Positions 1 to 5,523 of a stretch of DNA of 6,279 nucleotides are shown piece by piece. Source of the stretch: Thermoleophilia bacterium (GTDB taxonomy: Bacteria > Actinomycetota > Thermoleophilia > Miltoncostaeales > Miltoncostaeaceae); NCBI GenBank assembly GCA_016463385.1, contig JAEMRL010000152.1, forward strand, positions 1 to 6,279. Reading direction: 5' to 3'. Each line of letters opens with the position of its first letter. The first letter of the stretch is position 1. The position numbers were made by a program, and so were the translations under genes. A model generated the notes under the pieces. The model worked only from the letters and a program-made list of their open reading frames with translations. It searched no databases and was not told the DNA's origin.

Positions 1-1130
1 ACCCCGCTCAGCCGCATCCGGCGCTCGCGCGACGCGGCCAGCGTCTCGTGGACGCCGGCATGGTGCGCGCGACCACCTCGTGGGACGAGATGCGGGCCGT
101 GGACGCGATCCTGATCTGCCTGCCGACGCCGCTCACCGAGCACCGCGAGCCCGACCTGTCGGCGGTCCTCGGGGCGGCCGAGAGCCTCGCCCAGCGCCTG
201 CGCCCCGGCCACCTGGTGGTGCTGGAGAGCACCACCTACCCCGGCACCACCCGGGAGGAGCTCGCGCCGGTGCTCGAGCGGTCGGGTCTGAAGGCCGGCA
301 AGGACTTCCACCTCGCCTTCTCCCCCGAGCGCGTCGACCCGGGCCGCACCGACTGGACCACGGCGACCACGCCGAAGGTCGTCGGCGGTCTCACGCCCGA
401 GTGCACCCGCCGGGCGATGGAGCTCTACGGCCAGGCCTGCGAGACGCTCGTGCCGGTCGGCAGCCCCGAGGTCGCCGAGCTGACCAAGCTGCTCGAGAAC
501 ATCTTCCGCAGCGTCAACATCGCCCTCGTGAACGAGCTGGCGATGCTCTGCGACCGGATGGACATCGACGTCTGGGACGTCATCGACGCCGCCGCCAGCA
601 AGCCGTTCGGCTACATGCCGTTCCGCCCGGGCCCCGGCCTCGGCGGCCACTGCATCCCGATCGACCCCTTCTACCTCACCTGGAAGGCGCGCGAGTTCGA
701 CCTGCACACCGAGTTCATCGAGCTCGCCGGCAAGGTCAACTCGCAGATGCCGATCTTCTGCGTCACCAAGGTGGGCCGCGCCCTCAACAGCCGCCGCAAG
801 GCGCTGAACGGGAGCCGCGTGCTCGTGATGGGCGTCTCCTACAAGGCCGACGTCAACGACACGCGCGAGAGCCCGTCGCTGCGCATCATCCAGCTGCTGC
901 AGGCCGAGGGCGCGGTGGTGGACTACCACGACCCGCACGTGCCGGAGCTGCCGAAGCTCGGCATGGCCTCGATCACCCTCGACGCGGAGAGCCTGGCGGC
1001 GTACGACGTCGCCGTGGTCGTGACCGCCCACTCCGGCATGGACTGGGAGACGGTGGCCCGCGAGTCGCAGCTCGTGGTCGATCTCCGCAACGTCGTCCCT
1101 GAGGCGGACGGCAAGGTCTGGAGGCTCTAG
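1..1130 (+). CDS. wbpA: UDP-N-acetylglucosamine 6-dehydrogenase-type nucleotide-sugar dehydrogenase (5' partial)
   Basis: Cytosolic enzyme of the UDP-glucose/GDP-mannose dehydrogenase family. It oxidises C6 of a UDP-N-acetyl-hexosamine to a carboxylate in two NAD+-dependent steps, making a uronic-acid precursor for surface glycans. The frame is open to the left edge from base 3, so the N-terminal Rossmann loop is outside the window; the first in-window start codon (GTG 48) is not the true start. About 375 residues are visible against roughly 430 for the family. Counting from GTG 48: ILICLPTPLTEHREPDLS (21-38), FSPERVDPGR (91-100), ELTKLLEN with conserved Lys147, the active-site motif GLGGHCIPIDPFYL with Cys202, and the C-terminal domain motif GVSYKADVNDTRESPS (262-277). 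The wording GGHCIPIDPFYLTWKARE favours the WbpA (UDP-GlcNAc) class over plain UDP-glucose dehydrogenase; a ManNAc or other amino-sugar substrate remains possible. The first 15 visible codons show no clear family signature. It leads a packed five-gene run. Confidence 0.9.
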   Translation, partial: PAQPHPALARRGQRLVDAGMVRATTSWDEMRAVDAILICLPTPLTEHREPDLSAVLGAAESLAQRLRPGHLVVLESTTYPGTTREELAPVLERSGLKAGKDFHLAFSPERVDPGRTDWTTATTPKVVGGLTPECTRRAMELYGQACETLVPVGSPEVAELTKLLENIFRSVNIALVNELAMLCDRMDIDVWDVIDAAASKPFGYMPFRPGPGLGGHCIPIDPFYLTWKAREFDLHTEFIELAGKVNSQMPIFCVTKVGRALNSRRKALNGSRVLVMGVSYKADVNDTRESPSLRIIQLLQAEGAVVDYHDPHVPELPKLGMASITLDAESLAAYDVAVVVTAHSGMDWETVARESQLVVDLRNVVPEADGKVWRL

Positions 1131-1147
1131 TCACCACCGCGCGCGAG

Positions 1148-2161
1148 GTGTCCATCGGCGTGGTGGGCATGAACTACTGGGGGCCGAACCTCGCCCGCAA
1201 CTTCGACCGCATGCAGGGCTGCCGGCTCGCGTGGGTCTGCGATCGCGACGAGGACGTCCTCGCCCGCCACCGCGCGTCGTACCCGGGCAGCACCTTCACC
1301 ACCCGGTACGAGGACCTGCTGGAGGACGCGGCGCTCGACGCGGTCGTGATCGCGACGCCCGTCCCCACCCACGCGGCGCTGACCCGCATGGCGCTCGAGG
1401 CCGGCAAGGACGCGTTCGTCGAGAAGCCCCTCGCCCTCACCGGCGCCGACGCGCGCGAGCTCGCCGAGCTGGCCGACGCCCGCGGACGGGTGCTGATGGT
1501 CGATCACCTGCTCGTCTACCACCCCGCCGTGCAGAAGCTGAAGGACCTGGTCGACGCCGGCGACCTCGGGCAGGTGTTCTACCTCTACGGCAACCGGCAG
1601 AACCTCGGCATCGTGCGCGCCGACGAGAACGCCCTCTGGAGCCTCGGCCCCCACGACATCTCGGTGATGCTGTGGCTGGTGGGCGAGCGCCCCTCCGAGG
1701 TGTCGTGCAGCGGCGAGAGCTATCTGCAGCCGGGCGTCGAGGACGTGGTCTTCGGGCGCATCAGGTTTCCCTCGGGGATCATCGGGCACCTGCACCTGAG
1801 CTGGCTCGACCCGCACAAGATGCGCAAGATGACCGTGATCGGCTCCGAGCGGATGGTCGTCTTCGACGACATGGAGACCGAGCGCAAGGTGACGATCTAC
1901 GACAAGGGGCCGATCCCCCGCACCGAGACCTACGGCGAGTACATCCAGGTCCGGTCGGGCGACATCCACATCCCCAAGATCCCCGCGACCGAGCCGCTGC
2001 GCATCGTCTGCGAGCGCTTCGTGACCGCGGTGGCGGACCGCGCGCCGACGCCCTCGGACGGGCGCGCGGGAGCGGTCGTGGTCGAGGTGCTCGAGGCGAT
2101 GAGCGAGTCGCTCGCGTCCTCGGGCCGGCCGGTGACACTGGGCACGGGAGTGAGCGCATGA
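1148..2161 (+). CDS. Gfo/Idh/MocA family NAD(P)-dependent sugar oxidoreductase
   Basis: A 337-residue cytosolic oxidoreductase. Proteins of this family oxidise or reduce a hydroxyl/keto group on a sugar; beside a WbpA-type dehydrogenase the likely job is oxidation of C3'' of the UDP-uronic acid before transamination (inference). Visible: an N-terminal Rossmann fold with GVVGMNYWGPNLARNF (4-19), where the usual GxGxxG has Asn in place of the middle Gly; AVVIATPVPTHAAL (65-78); the family EKP motif at 92-94 with catalytic Lys93; and WSLGPHDIS (164-172), whose His169 is the likely catalytic histidine. The C-terminal beta-sheet domain runs from about 125. The GTG start at 1148 is the only reasonable one, because the frame upstream is closed at 1100 and the next ATG (1169) would cut the first beta strand. 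A GGAGG at 1120-1124 is too far away to serve it well. It starts 17 nt after the dehydrogenase and overlaps the next gene by 4 nt. It is not closely like Pseudomonas WbpB as I recall that sequence, so no symbol is given. Confidence 0.88.
   Translation: MSIGVVGMNYWGPNLARNFDRMQGCRLAWVCDRDEDVLARHRASYPGSTFTTRYEDLLEDAALDAVVIATPVPTHAALTRMALEAGKDAFVEKPLALTGADARELAELADARGRVLMVDHLLVYHPAVQKLKDLVDAGDLGQVFYLYGNRQNLGIVRADENALWSLGPHDISVMLWLVGERPSEVSCSGESYLQPGVEDVVFGRIRFPSGIIGHLHLSWLDPHKMRKMTVIGSERMVVFDDMETERKVTIYDKGPIPRTETYGEYIQVRSGDIHIPKIPATEPLRIVCERFVTAVADRAPTPSDGRAGAVVVEVLEAMSESLASSGRPVTLGTGVSA
2146..2150 (+). promoter_or_regulatory. Ribosome binding site for the acyltransferase gene
   Basis: GGGAG lies 7 nt before the ATG at 2158, inside the last codons of the preceding oxidoreductase gene. 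Together with the ATGA stop/start overlap (2158-2161) it fixes the start of the acyltransferase and suggests translational coupling. An in-frame open stretch continues upstream to 1231 but reads as antisense-like Arg/Pro/Gly-rich filler. Confidence 0.6.
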
Positions 2162-2862
2162 GCCGCGAGAACCTGGTCCTCGGCGATGACGTCGTCATCG
2201 GCGCGGACGTCGAGATCGGCGCCAACGTCGTCATCCACGACGGCACCCGGATCGGCGACGGGGTGGTGATCCAGGACAACGTGGTGCTCGGCAAGCAGCC
2301 CAAGCTGTCCAAGCGCTCCACCAGCAAGAAGAAGGAGCCGCTCGCGCCCCTCGAGATCGGCGCGGGCGCGGCCGTCTGCAGCGGCGCCGTGGTCTACGCC
2401 GGCACGGTGCTCGGCGCCGACGTGATCATCGGCGACCAGGCCTCGGTGCGCGAGCGCTGCACGCTGGGCGAGGGCGTCGTGGTGGGCCGCGGGGTCTGCG
2501 TCGAGAACGACGTGCCGATCGGCGCCTTCACGAAGATCCAGTCGAACTCGTACATCACGGCGTACTCCGAGCTCGAGGACCACGTCTTCATCGCGCCGTG
2601 CGTGACGACCACGAACGACAACTACATGGGCCGCACCGAGGCCCGGCACAGCCAGATCAAGGGCGCGATCATCCGCCGGGGCGCGCGCGTCGGCGGCGGC
2701 GTGGTCATCCTCCCGGGCATCGAGATCGGCGCAGAGGCCTTCGTGGCCGCCGGTGCCCTGGTCACCCGCGACGTGCCGGCCGGCAAGCTGGTCGCGGGGC
2801 TGCCCGCCCAGGTGTGGCGCGATGTTCCGGCCGAGGAGATGGTCGACCACGACTCGGCGTAG
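2158..2862 (+). CDS. Left-handed beta-helix (hexapeptide repeat) N-acetyltransferase, WbpD-like
   Basis: A 234-residue trimeric-type acyltransferase that probably moves an acetyl group from acetyl-CoA to the 3-amino group of a UDP-2-acetamido-3-amino uronic acid (inferred from fold and neighbours). Hexapeptide repeats with I/V-G/A-x-x-x-x periodicity run through most of the protein: residues 7-45 (LGDDVVIGADVEIGANVVI), then a polar, Lys-rich loop at 46-60 (KQPKLSKRSTSKKKE), then a second helix block from 65 to about 150. FIAPCVTTTNDNYMGR (144-159) resembles the TND-containing loop of WbpD-type enzymes. The coil resumes with IIRRGARVGGGVVILPG (171-187), and the usual family ending follows: AAGALVTRDVPAGKLVAGLPAQ (198-219). 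It is longer than typical WbpD (about 190 residues) because of the extra N-terminal coils before the Lys-rich loop. The start is set by the 4-nt overlap with the oxidoreductase gene and a good RBS. Its acyl donor and acceptor cannot be read from sequence. Confidence 0.87.
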   Translation: MSRENLVLGDDVVIGADVEIGANVVIHDGTRIGDGVVIQDNVVLGKQPKLSKRSTSKKKEPLAPLEIGAGAAVCSGAVVYAGTVLGADVIIGDQASVRERCTLGEGVVVGRGVCVENDVPIGAFTKIQSNSYITAYSELEDHVFIAPCVTTTNDNYMGRTEARHSQIKGAIIRRGARVGGGVVILPGIEIGAEAFVAAGALVTRDVPAGKLVAGLPAQVWRDVPAEEMVDHDSA

Positions 2863-3370
2863 CGACCGGCGGATCGCGCTGGAGGCTCCCGACGGCCAGG
2901 TGGTCGTGCGGGATCTCAGCCGGCCTGGCGCCCGGTTGCTGGAGCTGGACCTGCCCGGCGGTGAGCGGGTGCGGATCGCCGAGCACCTCTGCGGCTGGTC
3001 GGAGGGCACCGGCGCCGAGGAGGGCGACACGCTCTGGCCGACGGTGGCCGACGCGGTGCGCGCGCTGACCGGGCGCACGCGGGACGGCGAGGCATGGATC
3101 TCCGTGCTCGAGGAGTACGCCACCGGCCTCGCCGCCGACCCGGGGGAACCGCTTCCGGCCGGCGACGACGACCGCCTGCGCGCGCTCGCGGCGCAGGTGC
3201 CCTCGCTCCACTTCGACGGGCCGAGGGCCCACTCGTCGGGCGGGTGGTACATGTTCATCGGCGGGCTCCCCGGCGACGTCTGGGTGATGGAGTTCGGCGA
3301 GAGCGCCGTCGAGGCCGCGCGGCGCGCCCTGCTCCGCGCGGAGACGATCGTCGGACAGGAGCGGGACTGA
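2822..3370 (+). CDS. Hypothetical protein of unknown function
   Basis: I do not recognise this protein. From ATG 2822 it would have 182 residues and overlap the acyltransferase gene by 41 nt, in a different frame. The start is uncertain: no good ribosome site precedes 2822, and the first 15 or so residues are Arg/Thr-rich and may not be real. The next in-frame options are GTG 2900 or GTG 2906, with a GGAGG at 2881-2885. Protein-like sequence begins near RRIALEAPDGQVVVRDL (16-32): a likely beta-hairpin stretch to about residue 53, an acidic Gly-rich linker, a helical stretch around 74-103 (VADAVRALTG, AWISVLEEYATGL), and a C-terminal part with HFDGPRAHSSGGWYMFIGG (130-148) and VWVMEFGESAVEAARRALL (153-171). 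There is no signal peptide or membrane segment. It ends in a TGATG overlap with the VOC gene, so it is probably co-translated with it and belongs to the nucleotide-sugar transcript. Confidence 0.65.
   Translation: MFRPRRWSTTTRRSDRRIALEAPDGQVVVRDLSRPGARLLELDLPGGERVRIAEHLCGWSEGTGAEEGDTLWPTVADAVRALTGRTRDGEAWISVLEEYATGLAADPGEPLPAGDDDRLRALAAQVPSLHFDGPRAHSSGGWYMFIGGLPGDVWVMEFGESAVEAARRALLRAETIVGQERD
3357..3361 (+). promoter_or_regulatory. Ribosome binding site for the VOC gene
   Basis: AGGAG lies 8 nt before the ATG at 3370, within the final codons of the hypothetical gene. It is the cleanest Shine-Dalgarno in the window and confirms the VOC start at the TGATG stop/start overlap. Confidence 0.65.
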
Positions 3371-3750
3371 TGTTCGTGCTGCAGCATGTCGGGGTCACCT
3401 TCCCGCCGGGACAGGCGGACGCCATCCGCGCCTTCTACGGGGAGGGTCTCGGGATGACCGAGCTGCCCCTGCCGGCCGAGGTCGCGCACCTGGAGTGGGT
3501 CTGGTTCGCCACCGACCACGCGGGCGTGGAGCTCCACTTCATCGCGTCGTCACTGCCCCCCGACCCGACGCGCGCCCACCACTTCTGCCTGCAGGTGGAC
3601 GACCTCTCGGCCGTGCGGGCGCGGCTCGCGGAGATCGACGCGCCCGTCAGCGAGGCGGGCGCCCGGCTCATCGGGCGCGAGCGCATCTTCACCCGCGACA
3701 CGGTCGGCAACCTCGTGGAGATCCTCGAGATGACCGGAGCCGCCGGCTAG
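3370..3750 (+). CDS. VOC (glyoxalase/bleomycin-resistance/dioxygenase fold) family protein
   Basis: A 126-residue cytosolic protein, the usual length for a two-module vicinal-oxygen-chelate protein. The first module starts LQHVGVTFP (4-12), followed by AFYGEGLGMTELPLP (21-35), WFATDHAGVELHF (45-57) and then the second module HHFCLQVDDLSAVRARL (70-86) and FTRDTVGNLVEILE (107-120). His6, Glu54, His70 or His71 and Glu117 sit where the family's metal ligands are normally found, so a metal-dependent activity is plausible. The family includes glyoxalase I, methylmalonyl-CoA epimerase, extradiol dioxygenases and thiol transferases to antibiotics; nothing here lets me choose among them. Translation is probably coupled to the upstream unknown gene through a 1-nt overlap, and the pair ends the nucleotide-sugar operon. 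Its stop codon abuts the stop of the opposing gene with no base between. Confidence 0.85.
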   Translation: MFVLQHVGVTFPPGQADAIRAFYGEGLGMTELPLPAEVAHLEWVWFATDHAGVELHFIASSLPPDPTRAHHFCLQVDDLSAVRARLAEIDAPVSEAGARLIGRERIFTRDTVGNLVEILEMTGAAG

Positions 3751-3753
3751 CTA
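3748..3753. other. Tail-to-tail gene junction with abutting stop codons (TAGCTA)
   Basis: The plus-strand VOC gene ends with TAG at 3748-3750 and the minus-strand peptidase gene ends with TAG (read as CTA) at 3751-3753, so the two stops form the palindrome TAGCTA with zero intergenic bases. I see no hairpin followed by a T-run on either strand here. Only short CCGG complementarity flanks the junction. Transcripts from both sides must therefore run at least some distance into the opposite gene. Confidence 0.85.
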
Positions 3754-5523
3754 CCGGAAGGGCACCCGGGTGGTCGCGCGGCCGCCGTAGATGACGTAGG
3801 GCACCGGCACCGTGACGCCGGCCTCCGGGTCGTCGGCGTCCTCACCGGGCGCCAGCAGCCGGACCGCGTCGTTGCGGTCGTCGGTGATGCGGGCGAGGCT
3901 CTCCACGACGCGCTCGAGGCGGGTGCCGCTGGCGCGGGCGGCGAGGCGCTCGGCACGGCCGACCACGGCGGGACGGGCGCCGAGCGGAGCCGATCCGCCG
4001 AGGCCCTGGCTGAGGTCGGCGGTGAACGGGTCGAAGCCGCCCTCCGACTTGGGGATCACGCGCAGGGTGGGCGAGGAGGCGTCCACGCCCGCCGGCAGGC
4101 GCACGGGCACCCTCACGACCCGGGGCGACGAGCGCCAGGGCTGCAGGCGCAGCACCAGGACGGGTCGCCCGCCGGCCGCGGGGCGCCGAACGGAGGCCCC
4201 GAGGATGCGGGCGGCGCGCACGCGCGCCTCGAGCCGCTGGGTGACCGAGATCGCCGACACCGGCACCGGGCGGACGCCGTTCTGCATCAGGATGGTGAGC
4301 ATCCGCGGGAGCTGGCCGCTCGCCATCGACACGACGTCTCCGGCCGCGGCGTAGACGTTGCGGTAGACGATCGGCGTGCGCAGGTCGGGACTGGTGATCG
4401 AGATCCGCAGCGTCAGCGTCCCGCCGGCCACGCCGTCGCGCACGCGGATGGCGGGCTCGTCCTGGAGCAGCCCGGCGACGATCGGCACCGTGCGCTCGTC
4501 GGGGGCGATCGTGGTGCGCACCGTGCTCTCGGTGCCGCGGGCCGCGTCGGTGGCCGTGGCGACAGCCGTGATCCCCTCGGCCGGACCGCGCCGGGCCGTG
4601 ACCCCGTCGGCGCGGTCGGCGGTGATGACGCCCTGGATCGTCCCCGGCTCGGCGAGCTTGTAGCTCGATCCGGTGATCGGGGCGGCGATCGTCTGGTAGA
4701 CGTAGCCGTCGCCGAGCAGGAAGCGGGCGCGCCCGGCGTTGAGGAACGGGTGGCCGAAGCCGAGGACCGTGGACCCGTCCACGTAGGTCACCGTGCCGAC
4801 GGCCCCGATCACGAGATCGCCGCCCGCGAGAAGCACGGTCATGGACGCGCCCGGCACCAGGGTCGTGGCGGGCCGGGGCGTGCGCGGGCCGAGGGAGGTC
4901 AGCTGGATGCCCGAGCGGGCGAGCGACGTCGTGAGGGGGCCTGCCAGGCGACGCGACACACCCGCCGCCGTCCAGCGCGCGAGGGGGTAGAGGCCGATGC
5001 GGTCGGGCCGGCGCGTCTCGAGCGCCCGTGCGGCGGCCCGGCTGCGCACGACGACCGCGCGGCGGGCCGGCGCGGCGGTCGGAGCCAGCGCGTTGGCGCG
5101 CAGGCCCGAGCCGGAGTCGATCATCTGCTCGATGGGCGTGACGCCCACGATCACGTTGGCCTGGTCGCCGCTGCCGTAGGCGACGGCGCCCATCACGCGC
5201 GACACGCCGTCGGCGCCGGTCACGTAGACCGGGCTCCCGCTCATGCCCTCGGCGACGCCGCCGGTCTCGTCGATCAGGGGGCCCGACGCGCGGACGAGGA
5301 TCAGCGACCCGCCGGGGCCGTCGGCCGAGCGCTGGACGTCGATGACCGTCACCGGGAAGGTGACGATGTCGGTGCCGCGCACCACCGTGCGCGCCTCGCC
5401 CACCATGCCGGCGGTCACGTCGGAGAGGGGGAGGATGGGATCGGCGGCGGCGGCGGTTCCGGCAGCGCCGATCACGAGCCCCGCCGTCGCCGCGCAGACG
5501 GCGAGGGCGCGGGGGCGGCTCAT
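3751..5523 (-). CDS. Secreted SpoIVB-type S55 peptidase-domain protein
   Basis: A 590-residue exported protein with an S55-like serine peptidase domain. Residues 1-27 look like a Sec signal peptide: a short RPR-containing start, a hydrophobic core (LAVCAATAGLVIGAAG), then an AAAA-D cleavage region. The mature part begins DPILPLSDVTAGMVGEAR (28-45). The serine motif TGGVAEGMSGSPVYVTG (87-103) holds Ser95, followed by VGVTPIEQM (126-134). Further on come GTVTYVDG (243-250) and TVLGFGHPF (252-260) with His258, the likely catalytic histidine. I see no PDZ domain. From about 320 the protein is beta-rich, then Arg-rich, and matches no domain I can name; it may form Ig-like or adhesive folds. It is much longer than Bacillus SpoIVB (about 425 residues). 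The ATG at 5523 overlaps the SpoIID-like stop by 4 nt, with only a weak GGCGGG upstream, so translation is probably coupled. A longer open frame continues upstream to 6252 but is only the shadow of the SpoIID-like gene. Whether it is an active protease, and on what, is not known. Confidence 0.85.
   Translation of the reverse strand: MSRPRALAVCAATAGLVIGAAGTAAAADPILPLSDVTAGMVGEARTVVRGTDIVTFPVTVIDVQRSADGPGGSLILVRASGPLIDETGGVAEGMSGSPVYVTGADGVSRVMGAVAYGSGDQANVIVGVTPIEQMIDSGSGLRANALAPTAAPARRAVVVRSRAAARALETRRPDRIGLYPLARWTAAGVSRRLAGPLTTSLARSGIQLTSLGPRTPRPATTLVPGASMTVLLAGGDLVIGAVGTVTYVDGSTVLGFGHPFLNAGRARFLLGDGYVYQTIAAPITGSSYKLAEPGTIQGVITADRADGVTARRGPAEGITAVATATDAARGTESTVRTTIAPDERTVPIVAGLLQDEPAIRVRDGVAGGTLTLRISITSPDLRTPIVYRNVYAAAGDVVSMASGQLPRMLTILMQNGVRPVPVSAISVTQRLEARVRAARILGASVRRPAAGGRPVLVLRLQPWRSSPRVVRVPVRLPAGVDASSPTLRVIPKSEGGFDPFTADLSQGLGGSAPLGARPAVVGRAERLAARASGTRLERVVESLARITDDRNDAVRLLAPGEDADDPEAGVTVPVPYVIYGGRATTRVPFR

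Noticed and set aside
1..50. Frameshift near the left edge, since the first 15 codons of the dehydrogenase frame lack a clear family signature
   Set aside because: Too few residues are visible to compare, the frame has no stop, and no other frame continues into the conserved sequence.
1131..1147. Promoter or regulatory element in the 17-nt gap between the dehydrogenase and oxidoreductase genes
   Set aside because: Too short for a promoter and without recognisable -10/-35 boxes; simple operon spacing explains it.
1127..1969. Minus-strand open frame (280 codons) opposite the oxidoreductase gene
   Set aside because: Composition is His/Asp/Val/Ala-rich without motifs, and the plus strand carries a convincing Gfo/Idh/MocA protein.
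1930..3537. Long minus-strand open frame (535 codons) opposite the acyltransferase and unknown genes
   Set aside because: The product is low-complexity (Asp/His/Ala/Arg-rich) with no domain, and it lies antisense to genes with clear family motifs; it is the expected shadow of high-GC coding sequence.
3763..3772. Perfect 10-bp palindrome CACCCGGGTG just past the convergent junction, as a terminator or operator
   Set aside because: It has no loop, no adjacent T-run, lies inside the S55 coding sequence, and such palindromes are expected by chance at this GC content.
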